The position numbers and the translations under genes are program-made. The notes under the pieces were generated by a model. It ran no database searches and was not told where the DNA came from. It saw only the letters and a list, made by a program, of their open reading frames with translations. This document shows, one piece after another, positions 52,497 through 60,864 of a DNA stretch of 64,000 bases. Position 1 is the stretch's first letter; every line of letters begins with the position of its first letter. Source of the stretch: Streptomyces endophytica (GTDB lineage: Bacteria; Actinomycetota; Actinomycetes; Streptomycetales; Streptomycetaceae); the NCBI RefSeq assembly GCF_026153355.1, contig NZ_CP110636.1:6262001-6326000 (forward strand). The letters are read 5' to 3'.

Positions 52497-53504
52497 TTAC
52501 GACTCGGTGAGCGCCGGGATGATGTCCGTCCCGTAGGCGTCGAGGGTGGCTTCCTTGGCGTCGTGCATGGCGTAGACGGCGAACTGGTCGACGCCCAGGG
52601 CCTTGAGTGCCCGGAGCTTGTCGCGGTGGGCGGCGGGCGGGCCGAGGAGGCAGAAGCGGTCGACGATGGTGTCGGGGACGAAGGCGGTGTCGGGGTTGTC
52701 GGCGCGGCCGTGGTGGGCGTAGTCGTAGCCCGTGCGGGCCTTGATGTAGTCGGTCAGTTCGTCGGGGACCATGCCGGAGTGCTCGCCGTAGCGGGCGACG
52801 AGGTCGGCGACGTGGTTGCCGACCATGCCGCCGAACCAGCGGCACTGCTCGCGGGCGTGGTCGAGGTCCTCGCCCACGTAGGCGGGGGCGGCGACGCAGA
52901 TCGTAACGGCGGCCGGGTCGCGGCCGGCGTCCACCGCGGCCTGGCGCACCGCCTTGATCATCCACTCGGTGAGGAAGGGGTCGGCGAGCTGGAGGATGAA
53001 GCCGTCGGCCAGCCGGCCCGCCATGGCCAGGGCCTTCGGGCCGTACGCGGCCATCCACACCGGGAGGCGGCCGCCCCGGATCCACGGGATGCGGACGAGG
53101 TGGCCGCCGCCCAGGTCCGCCTCGCGGCCCTCGGCCAGGTCGCGGATGATGCCGATCGATTCCCCCAGCCGGGCCAGCGTGTTGGGCCGCCGGCCGGCCA
53201 CCCGCATCGCGGAGTCGCCGCGCCCGATGCCGCAGACGGTGCGGTTGCCGTACATCTCGTTGAGGGTGGCGAAGGTGGAGGCGGTGACCTCGGGGGCACG
53301 GGTCGAGGGGTTGGTGACCATCGGGCCGACGATCAGCCGGTCGGTGTGTTCCAGGATCCGGCTGTAGAGCACGAACGGTTCCTGCCACAGGACGACCGAG
53401 TCGAAGGTCCAGCCGTAGCGGAAGCCGTTGCGCTCGGCGCGCCGCATCAGGGACACGACGGCGGAGGAGGGCGGGTCGGCCTGCAGGACAACTCCGAAGT
53501 CCAC
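52497..53504 (-). CDS. LLM-class F420-dependent oxidoreductase (pyrimidine-catabolism type)
   Basis: 335 aa from GTG at 53504, chosen because AAGGAG sits seven bases upstream. Luciferase-like TIM barrel: DFGVVLQADPPSSAVVSLMR, IVGPMVTNPSTRAPEVTAST, CGIGRGDSAMRVAGRRPNTL. It matches the subgroup commonly placed beside dihydropyrimidinase in actinobacteria, and the hydA stop codon lies 11 bp upstream, so both were one operon. Cofactor F420 is assigned from the family. Confidence 0.88.
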   Translation of the reverse strand: MDFGVVLQADPPSSAVVSLMRRAERNGFRYGWTFDSVVLWQEPFVLYSRILEHTDRLIVGPMVTNPSTRAPEVTASTFATLNEMYGNRTVCGIGRGDSAMRVAGRRPNTLARLGESIGIIRDLAEGREADLGGGHLVRIPWIRGGRLPVWMAAYGPKALAMAGRLADGFILQLADPFLTEWMIKAVRQAAVDAGRDPAAVTICVAAPAYVGEDLDHAREQCRWFGGMVGNHVADLVARYGEHSGMVPDELTDYIKARTGYDYAHHGRADNPDTAFVPDTIVDRFCLLGPPAAHRDKLRALKALGVDQFAVYAMHDAKEATLDAYGTDIIPALTES

Positions 53505-53515
53505 GGCGGCGCTCC

Positions 53516-54455
53516 TTAGATGAGGTACTGGCACGTGCCACGCGGGATGTACTGGCCGTGTCCCGCGTGTCCGGTGAACTCCCGGCGGTCGATGACGAGT
53601 TCGCCGCGCGAGAGGACCGTCTCGACCCGTCCGGTGAGCTGTTTGCCCTCGTAGGCCGAGTAGTCGACGTTCATGTGGTGGGTCCGGGCGGAGACCGTCT
53701 GCTCGGCCGCGGGGTCGTAGATGACGAGGTCGGCGTCGGCACCGGGGGCGATGGTGCCCTTCTTCGGGTAGAGGCCGAACATCCTGGCCGGGGTGGCGCA
53801 GGCGATCTCGATCCAGCGGCGGCGGCTGATCCGGCCCTCGACGACGCCCTGGTGGAGGAGGTCCATCCGGTTCTCGATGCCCGGCATACCGTTGGGGATC
53901 TTGGTGAAGTCGCCGCGGCCGAGTTCCTTCTGGCCCTTGAAGCAGAACGGGCAGTGGTCGGTGGAGACCACCTGGAGGTCGTTGGTACGCAGGCCCCGCC
54001 AGAGCGCCGCCTGGTGCTCGCGCGGCCGCAGCGGCGTGGAGCAGACGTACTTGGCGCCCTCGAAGTCCGGCTCGGCGAGGTTGTCGGTGGACAGGAACAG
54101 GTACTGCGGACAGGTCTCGCCGAAGACGTTCAGCCCCTTGTCGCGGGCCTGGGTGATCTCGGCGACGGCCTCCTCGGCGGAGACGTGGACGACGTAGAGC
54201 GGGCGCCGGCGACCCGGGCGAGCTGGATGGTGCGGTGGGTGGCCTCGGCCTCCAGCAGGACGTGCCGGACCTCGCCGTGGTAGCGCGGGTCGGTCCGGCC
54301 GGCGGCCAGCGCCTGTTCGGCCAGTACGTCGATGGCGATGCCGTTCTCGGCGTGCATCATCACCAGCCCGCCGTTGTCGGCGCAGCGCTGCATGGCGCGC
54401 AGGATCTGCCCGTCGTCGCTGTAGAAGACGCCCGGGTAGGCGGTGAAGAGCTTGA
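53516..54455 (-). pseudogene. hydA: Dihydropyrimidinase (hydantoinase), 3' two-thirds, cut by the integrated element
   Basis: Homology starts at FKLFTAYPGVFYSDDG (~54455) and ends with the stop at 53516. Visible: MMHAENG (zinc region), YVVHVSAEEA, GETCPQYLFL, STDHCPF with the catalytic Asp, and NRMDLLHQGVVEGRIS. Roughly the first third, including the HxH metal site, is absent and presumably lies beyond the far end of the element. A further frame slip at ~54212 needs one extra C. The enzyme hydrolyses dihydropyrimidines in reductive pyrimidine breakdown; this copy cannot be functional while the element is inserted. Confidence 0.88.
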
Positions 54456-56481
54456 AAAACGTGCGGCTGTGCCGCCGCGTGTCGTCTGGCGGCCCACTCC
54501 TGTGGTGTCGAATTCCTTCCCAAGAGGCTCCGGCGGGGTGCACAGGCGCGGGTCGAAGGTGCCCGTGATGTGGAGATCCGGCAGCTTGTAGAGCGGGGGG
54601 ACAGGAGTACCCGCATAGTCGCCCAGTGCGTCTACCGCCTTCTCCCATGCCCCCATCTTGAGGTACGCCAGGGCACGTTGATAGATGGCCTGCGGGCGCT
54701 GCCCCTGGGTGATGCTCTCCGGCAGGTCCGTCCACGGCAAGCCGTGTCGAACCTTGTGCAGCGAAGCCTCGAAGGCGACGCGCGGTGGAACAACTCTCGA
54801 CTGCTTCTTCGGCCGCGGGAAGTGGATTTCGATGTGCGACCACTGCTCGTCGGTGAGCGGCGGGGGAACGAGGCGTTGGTTGTCGCTGAACCAGGCTTCG
54901 AAGGGGCACCCCTTGTTACGAAGGTTGCCGGGGACATCGCTGGTCACCTCCACTCGGACATCGAGGAGATCGAGGAGCTCGTCCTTCTTGTCGAGCGGCA
55001 GGTTGTCCAGCTGCGGGCGCATCTTCAGAGCGAGTTCCAGGACTTCCTTCGCTCGGTCTTCCTGCTGCTGAGCCTCAAGGAGCCACTCCACGGTGTCGTC
55101 GCGCATCACACGGAGGTGCTGCTCCTTCTCCCTGATCTCCTCCTTCACCTCCGCGATGGCCGCTTGGAGGTCCGCTTCCGTTGCGGTGTCGTCGCCTTCA
55201 TCGGCAGCCACCACAGCTGCGAGTGCGACGAGCTTCTTCTTGCGCATGCGACGGTTTCTCTTCGATCTGGGAATCCAAATCCGCGATGCGCTCACGATAC
55301 GCCTCGACCCTGTTCGGGACGTCTCCCAGCCATTCTTCGGCGAGCCCCTTGAGTTTCTCCTGGTCTCCGAGAATCTTCGTGATCTCCGCCCATACCGCGT
55401 CTTCGAGCGGTCCGGCCAAGATCTCTTGGCAGCTGCACGGGTTCGTGGCGCGGTGACCGGTACAGCGATAGGTGGCTCGATCGCGAGTCTCGCGGTACGT
55501 GCCCACATAGTGGTGTCCGCACCGCCCGTGGACCCGGTGGGTCAGGAGGTATCCCTTTTCCGTGGTCTTGCGGAAAGAGCGGCACGTAAGGGCGCTGCGT
55601 ACCTGCTCGACTCGTTCGGCCGGCAATGGAACAGGGACGGGGATGCGAACGGTTTCTCCGTAGAACGGCTGGCCATCGGGCCCACGCCGGACTGCGCTGC
55701 CTCGGGGATGCTCGGTGTTGCGGTAGATGATGTAGCCATCGAGTGCTGTCTGACCAAAAGTGCGGATCAGATTGGCGCCGGCCCACGGGAGACCGCGCGC
55801 CGTGGTGAAACCGAGCGCGTTGAGGCCCCTTGCCGCCTGTTCAGCACTGCGGCGTTCGTCCGCGATGAGGCGTGCCGCCGCCTCCAGCAGTCGCACACCT
55901 TCTTCGCGGAGCGTCGGCGGCTCCTTCGATCCTTTGCCCGCGGGTTCGAGCCAGAACGGGAGCATGCCTCCCGGCCAGCCTCCAGCCGACAGCTTCTTCT
56001 CGCGGCCGCCCATGGTGCGATCGAGGATCATCGCATGTTCGAGTTCGGCCATGTAAGCGAGGAGGCTGAGTTGGATGCCGAACATCTCATCGTCGCTGTC
56101 GATACGGCCGTCGGCGGTGGCGACGCGTACGTCCTGGTCGGTGGTGTCATAGACCCAGCGGTGGATGTCCTTCATCGTCCGCCCGATACGGTCGAGTTTC
56201 CCGACCACGACGAGATCGAAGCGTCCTGCCGAGATATCGGAGTTGAGGGCGTTCAGGTCGTGCCGTTGAGTCAGCTTTCCCGATACGCCGCCATCCGTGT
56301 ACACCTCAATTACATACTTCCCCTTCCCGATCTTGTAGTCGAGCCACGCTTTGCACTCATCCAGCTGGACTTCGAGGCCATACCCTTTGAGCTGTTTGAC
56401 TGTAGAGACTCGTAGGTAAACAGCAACCCGGACAAGCCCATCGGTGCACTGGCTGGCACGAGCCACAGTACGTCGATGCAT
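54360..56481 (-). CDS. int: Large serine recombinase (integrase) with IS5/DUF4096-like C-terminal segment, frameshifted
   Basis: ATG at 56481 with AGGAGAACG upstream. Resolvase domain: VAVYLRVSTVKQ (nucleophile Ser26), VVVGKLDRIGRTMKD, LAYMAELEHAMILDRTMGG. Recombinase domain follows (~170-290), then a zinc ribbon (GRCGHHYVG, YRCTGHRATNPCSCQE) and a coiled coil (~430-500). One surplus base at ~55250 breaks the frame. Beyond, 54590-54860 encodes LTDEQWSHIEIHFPRPKK and HKVRHGLPWTDLPESI, resembling the DUF4096 DNA-binding head of IS5-type transposases. The frame then crosses the attachment site and stops at 54360 inside hydA, so the last ~32 codons are chromosomal. Restored length ~706 aa. Confidence 0.85.
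54440..54475. other. Attachment site attL, hydA/element junction
   Basis: hydA similarity stops at TTCAAGCTCTTC (reverse strand, ~54444-54455); the next bases, GCCGCACGTTTTT, do not code for the expected hydA residues and belong to the element. The exact crossover dinucleotide cannot be set without the empty site or attR. Confidence 0.6.
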
Positions 56482-56573
56482 ATCGTTCTCCTGGGTGCAG
56501 AAATCCCCAACCCACTATTACCGGCGGGACGAACCACGCAGCCACACCCTATTAGAGGAAATGAAGAGAGCCA

Positions 56574-56942
56574 CTATCCTTCAATTTCCTCATTTGGCGC
56601 CGCACATTCTCTTTCGGGGTTCGCAAAAAGAATTGACGCCAATCGCATGCGTGTTGTCGGGCCGAAGGTGCGCGGTGTCCAGCTCACGGTGATGACCTGT
56701 CGGTGCGCATCAACGGACGTGCGGGGAGGTAGCTCGTCCACCGCGCCCTGGCCGCCACCACATCCCACCTGGCCCGCGCGTGGCACGTCTTCTCCCGTTG
56801 GCGATTCTGTTTGACCTTGGGTGTCCGGCTGGCCACTGCGGTGCGCACAGTCAGAGGAAGCGGTGCGCGGGTATTCCTTCTCTGCAATGCCATCGAGACC
56901 GTTATCGCGAGCGGCGTGATGAGACTCGGTCGGGAGGGTCAT
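56574..56942 (-). CDS. Hypothetical protein, 122 aa
   Basis: ATG at 56942 is preceded by AGGAGTGCACCG, a well-spaced ribosome binding site. The product is hydrophilic and low in structure (MTLPTESHHAARDNGLDGIA...), with no recognised motif. It lies between integrase and methyltransferase genes on the same strand. Codon bias is weaker than in the neighbours, so it may be non-coding leader of the integrase. Confidence 0.35.
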   Translation of the reverse strand: MTLPTESHHAARDNGLDGIAEKEYPRTASSDCAHRSGQPDTQGQTESPTGEDVPRAGQVGCGGGQGAVDELPPRTSVDAHRQVITVSWTPRTFGPTTRMRLASILFANPERECAAPNEEIEG

Positions 56943-57208
56943 CGGTGCACTCCTAGATGAGCGTCCCGGCATAGCTGGGCTAGGGACGTGCTCGCGCCGA
57001 ATGGCGGGCACGGGAGTCCCGTGGTGAGCACGTCGATGGGTTCGACCCCTCGGAGGTCCGCTGCGTGTGGGGTCCGGGGCCGGTTCCGGGCCGATACGGC
57101 ACTGGCAAGCCGATCAGTCTGAGCGCACCAGGCAACGCGGTCCCCCGCACATGCCGGCCACCAACGTTCAGGCCGGCGGTGGTGCGGAGGGCGCCGCTGA
57201 CGGGAGGG

Positions 57209-58153
57209 TCACTGACACCCATGCCGACACCGCTGGGTGCAGGTTCGGGAGCGGAAGGCCGGCGCAGGCGTCGGCCCGTTGCTGTTCGTGGAGGGCGGCT
57301 TGCGGAGGCATCCCCCTGACCGGGTGAAGATCAGAACATCCTCGTGCTGGACGACGGAGAGAGGGATGCCTCGTCGGCGGGCGTCGCGAACGTTCTTCAT
57401 CTGGAAGAACGAGGGGCGGGTGACGAGGCGGCCGTTGCGGATGCCGGCAAGGAGGGCGACGCACCGTTCGGTGGGGGTGAGGCCGGCGGCTTTGCCGGCG
57501 GCGATGACAGCGGAGGGCAGGTCGATGAGTTCGCCGCGCTCCCGCCATGGGCGGGTGGTGACGACAGCCTTACCGCCGGGACGCAGCATGGTGCGGCATT
57601 GGACGAGGATTTCGGTGAAGGCGTCGAGGAGGTGGGCGGTGGGGACGTGGGCAAGGTTGGCGGGATCGTGGCTGTAGCGGAAGTCCTTCTTCACCACGCC
57701 GCGTTCGCCGGTCTCTCTGGTGGAGCGGACTTGCCCGTGGACGCTGGGCCCGTAGGGCGGTGAGGTGACCACGAGATTCACCTCACCGTGCAGTGTGGTG
57801 GGGATGACCTCGGTGAGTCTGCGGGCGTCGGCACAGCGGACGGTGCTAGTGCACTTACCTTCTGCGTCGCTGGCGAAGGTGGCGTTGCGTGAGGCGAGGT
57901 TGGCCCACTTCGGTTCGTACTCGATGCCGATGGCGTTGCGGCCGAGGTGGAGGGCTTCGACGAGGGTGGTGCCGATGCCGCACATCGGGTCGAGGACCAG
58001 GTCGCCAGGCTTGGTGTACGTGGCGATGGCGTGGGCGGCGATGCCGGGGTGCATCTTGGCGGGGTGGGCTGCCGAGCCGGGGACGTAGCGGTCCTTGCGT
58101 TGGGCGGGGGCGGACGTTGGGGCGGTGTTCCACACCGAGTCGGAATGGGGCAC
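57209..58153 (-). CDS. DNA methyltransferase (N4/N6 amino-methyltransferase fold)
   Basis: 314 aa. SAM-binding motif I DPMCGIGTTLVEA (residues ~53-65), IEYEPKWANLA, and catalytic motif IV TSPPYGPS (~128-135) define an amino-methyltransferase of the DNA-(cytosine-N4/adenine-N6) type. No restriction nuclease partner is visible, so it is probably an orphan methylase protecting the element during transfer. Starts 17 bp after the related degenerate gene, in one operon. Target sequence unknown. Confidence 0.85.
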   Translation of the reverse strand: MPHSDSVWNTAPTSAPAQRKDRYVPGSAAHPAKMHPGIAAHAIATYTKPGDLVLDPMCGIGTTLVEALHLGRNAIGIEYEPKWANLASRNATFASDAEGKCTSTVRCADARRLTEVIPTTLHGEVNLVVTSPPYGPSVHGQVRSTRETGERGVVKKDFRYSHDPANLAHVPTAHLLDAFTEILVQCRTMLRPGGKAVVTTRPWRERGELIDLPSAVIAAGKAAGLTPTERCVALLAGIRNGRLVTRPSFFQMKNVRDARRRGIPLSVVQHEDVLIFTRSGGCLRKPPSTNSNGPTPAPAFRSRTCTQRCRHGCQ

Positions 58154-58170
58154 GGTGACTCCTCGGGGGC

Positions 58171-58836
58171 TCAGGCGTGGTGGATCGCGGTAAGGACGAT
58201 CAGGTCGCTGTGGGTGACTCCCGGGCTGGCGTCGCTGGGAGGGGCGGCCACAAGTTGGTCTCCGGCGGGGTGGGTGTGGGCGACGATGATGTGCTGCAGG
58301 TAGCGGAAGCCGGCGGTGCGTGCGCAGGCGATGAGCGAGCCGAGCGGGTCGGTGAGGCCTACGTTGTCGTCCCGGTGCTGGCGGGTTGCCAGCAGCAGCA
58401 CTCCGTCGGAAGGCAGGAGACGGTGCGCTCGGTGGAAGAAGCCGGACCAGCCCTCTTCCATGGCTCCGGGCATCTCGCTGGCGGCCCCGCCGGTGAGGTT
58501 GTCGGTGCGAGCGGGGAGGACGTCGGGGTGGAACTCGGCAAGCAGCATGGTCATCCTGCTCGGTGCCCCGTTGCCATAGGTGACCAGGTTGGCGCGGGCA
58601 TCCATGCCCGGTCCGGTGTCCGGGATGGAGATTTTGAGCAGGGCGGCGGGCGGCTGGTCCGGGTGGTGAGTGAACTCGGTGCGGATCTGCTCAATTGCCC
58701 AGTTGGGCAGCACGGCGCCGGGTGCAGGCACGGTGTCCGGCTGGTCGGGGGCGGGGAGCCAGACCGTGGTCGGCAGGGGGCGAGCGGTGTGGCGACGACG
58801 GGCGGTGCCTTGAGCACGGCGGTGAGTGGAAGACAT
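58171..58836 (-). CDS. Methyltransferase-like protein lacking SAM and catalytic motifs
   Basis: 221 aa from ATG at 58836 (start uncertain, no strong ribosome binding site). The C-terminal half (GFFHRAHRLLPSDGVLLLAT, then LIACARTAGFRYLQHIIVAH) parallels the same region of the adjacent methyltransferase (LRPGGKAVVTTRPW and VIAAGKAAGLTPTERCVALL), but neither DPxxGxGTT nor SPPY is present. Likely a regulatory or specificity partner formed by duplication. Operon with the active gene. Confidence 0.55.
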   Translation of the reverse strand: MSSTHRRAQGTARRRHTARPLPTTVWLPAPDQPDTVPAPGAVLPNWAIEQIRTEFTHHPDQPPAALLKISIPDTGPGMDARANLVTYGNGAPSRMTMLLAEFHPDVLPARTDNLTGGAASEMPGAMEEGWSGFFHRAHRLLPSDGVLLLATRQHRDDNVGLTDPLGSLIACARTAGFRYLQHIIVAHTHPAGDQLVAAPPSDASPGVTHSDLIVLTAIHHA

Positions 58837-59302
58837 GGACGAGTGGCGCCCGGGAGCGGGTCCAAACCGTCTGGTGCTGACGTGAAGTAATAGGGACGCG
58901 TGCGGGCGATTCTGACGTCGCCAAGAGAGGCGTTCGAAGCGGGAGTCCACCAGCAGGGGTGTCGCCCATGACGGGAGCTCGGGGAGGGTAACTCTCCGGT
59001 TTGTCCAGGTCAGGCGATTGGTGGCCCAGTGGCGAGCCACCTGCGAGCCAGTGCCGAGCCACCCCGGAAGTGCGCGGTGGCTTCAGTGAGGACGGGTCGA
59101 AAATTCTTTGTGTTCGATTCTGGCGGTACTCCTACGGGAGCAGTGCTGGTCACCGCAGGCAGACCGGGGGTTGGTCGTCGCACATACTGAGCCAGTGGTT
59201 CGGTTGGCGCATGTGGCTGGTCCGCGACTGGTCCGTTCGTGGCGCGAGGCGGTGAGAGGGCTTGCGGCGAAGGTTGTTCGCCACTCCCGCAAGGAGATGC
59301 AC
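58837..59302. other. Divergent control region of the conjugative element
   Basis: 466 bp between the reverse-strand methyltransferase genes and the forward-strand transfer side. Contains the 11-bp iterons at 59029-59061 and AAGGAG (59291-59296) as ribosome binding site for 59303. No supported gene. A place for promoters in both directions and perhaps the transfer origin. Confidence 0.45.
59029..59061. repeat. Three CGAGCCA iterons with 11-bp period
   Basis: CGAGCCA occurs at 59033-59039, 59044-59050 and 59055-59061, exactly 11 bp apart. The first copy is embedded in the dyad GTGGC-GA-GCCAC (59029-59040). One-turn spacing suggests cooperative protein binding on one face. Confidence 0.6.
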
Positions 59303-60128
59303 ATGCGCCACACCCCCGCTCCGCCAGCCACCGTTTCGCTTGTGCGCGTCCGCTCGCCTCGCCGCTGCAGGTGCTGGAGGAGTCCTTCCTCGCCCTGGCC
59401 ACTGCACCCCAACCGCTCACGCTGCCCGCGCACCTGATCTGTGAGGAGCCTGAGGAGGACGTGCTGCCGGTCGACCAGGTCCGTACTCGGCTCGCTCACG
59501 CTGCCACCTCCACGGCGCTGCGCGAGCGGACCTGGGGGGAGGTGATCCGCCGCGCTCAGCGCCTGGGCGAGCCCTGGGACACCGTGGCCGTCGCAATGAC
59601 CGTTCCGGTTCTGCGCCGGATGCTGGCCCGTCTTGCCTACCCGGCCCACCTGGAGCGCGCTGAAGTCGAGCAGGAGGCTCTCGCCGCCGTCGCCAGTGCT
59701 CTGCCATCTGTGGACGCCAACGCGGTGGACGCCGCCAGGGAGTTGTTCGCGGCCGCCGACCGGGCCGTCCACCGGCTGGCGTATGCCGCGCGCCGCCGCG
59801 CCGAACGCGAGACCGGTCAGGACGCTGCTCACCTCGGCCGCCTCGCTGGTCCTTCCCATCGCGCGGATCGCGCCGGCTGTCACGTCGCCGGTCATGGAGC
59901 CGAGGTTGGCGAGGAGAGAGACGAGTACGCGGTACTGGCCCGCGCCGTGCGGGCCCGCGTCGTAGACCTCGCCGAGGCGCAGTTGATCGCTCGGACGCGG
60001 CTGGGAGGCGAGTCGATGGAGTGTCTGGCCGTCGAGCGCGGGTGAGTGTGCGTCAGCTGTACCGTCGGCGTGCTGCCGCCGAGCAGCAGTTGGCCGTCCA
60101 CATCTGTCACCAGATGCGTGAGCAGTAG
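59303..60128 (+). CDS. Element-encoded regulator-like protein with helix-turn-helix tail, two frameshifts
   Basis: ATG at 59303 has AAGGAG six bases upstream and opens MRHTPAPPATVSLVRVRS; one missing base at ~59357 leads into ASPLQVLEESFLALATAPQP and a helical body (TWGEVIRRAQRLGEPWDTVA, EVEQEALAAVASALPSVDAN). At ~60041 a lost G hides the end; repaired it reads GGESMECLAVERGVSVRQLY, a sigma region 4-like helix-turn-helix, and stops at 60128 (275 aa). Probably controls the transfer operon that follows; family not firmly known. Confidence 0.5.
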
Positions 60129-60480
60129 GGCCAGTGCCGTAGATCGCCAACTTCCGCCGTGGATGTCAATTTCCTGGTCGTAAGTCTCTATTAGGGGTAC
60201 GCGGCACCCGGGTGCGCACCACGCGCCTGGGTGCCGATGCCCTGGCCCAGGGCGCGCGGTTTGCTCCCAGGCCACCGCGTGTGGGGTGGACGCACCGTCT
60301 CGTGCTGACACCCGAGCACCGTGTTCCCGTTGCCGCTCCTGAAGGAGGTCGGCCCCGGGCATCGGATCCGTGTTCACCCCACACCGCGCACTGCTTTGCC
60401 GATGTGGCCCACCGAGCCGCCTCGGTCCCTTGCGTTCGTCTCTGCCCACATGTGCTGGGCCTACTGGAGGTGCGTCCGTC
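60129..60480. other. Upstream region of the type IV secretion operon
   Basis: 352 bp, no supported gene. GCACCCGGGTGC (60205-60216) is a perfect palindrome; GTGTGGGGTG (near 60280) and CACCCCACAC (near 60375) form a long-range inverted repeat. GGAGG at 60466-60470 serves the pilin gene. Confidence 0.4.
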
Positions 60481-60864
60481 ATGCTCGCAAGACTTCGTCG
60501 GTCGCACCGATGGCAGATCTGGCTGGTAGGCCGTTGGATGGTACGGCTCCTCGTCGTCACTGCATTCGTCTGCTGCGTCCTGCTGGTAAGCCCACCGCGG
60601 GTATGGGCGGTCGCAGACATCCCGACCGTGATCAAGAACCTGCGGAACTGGATCGTCGGCCTTCTCTCCGGCCTCGCCACGTTGTTTCTCACCTTCGGCG
60701 GGCTGCGCTACCTGATGGCCGGGGGTGACCCGGGCGAGGTCGAGGGCGCAAAGCGGGCCCTGAAAGCCGCGGCCATCGGCTACGGCCTGGCGATCCTCGC
60801 CCCGGTCCTGGTCACGGTGCTGCAGAGCATCGTCGGAGCGGGTACCGATGGCGGTGGGAAGTGA
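60481..60864 (+). CDS. VirB2/TrbC-like pilin
   Basis: 127 aa. A long charged-then-hydrophobic leader (RLLVVTAFVCCVLLVSPPRV, then WAVA) resembles a prepilin signal; the mature part has two membrane helices (IVGLLSGLATLFLTFGGLRY and IGYGLAILAPVLVTVLQSIV) linked by a short charged loop, the VirB2/TrbC layout. First gene of the operon; its TGA overlaps the next GTG. Confidence 0.7.
   Translation: MLARLRRSHRWQIWLVGRWMVRLLVVTAFVCCVLLVSPPRVWAVADIPTVIKNLRNWIVGLLSGLATLFLTFGGLRYLMAGGDPGEVEGAKRALKAAAIGYGLAILAPVLVTVLQSIVGAGTDGGGK

Noticed and set aside
56684..56893. Alternative small gene overlapping the hypothetical at 56574-56942
   Set aside because: Same strand, different frame, no ribosome binding site; the longer frame with AGGAG is preferred.
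60212..60529. Small gene upstream of the pilin
   Set aside because: Its frame overlaps the ribosome binding site and start of the pilin gene and shows no recognisable protein features.
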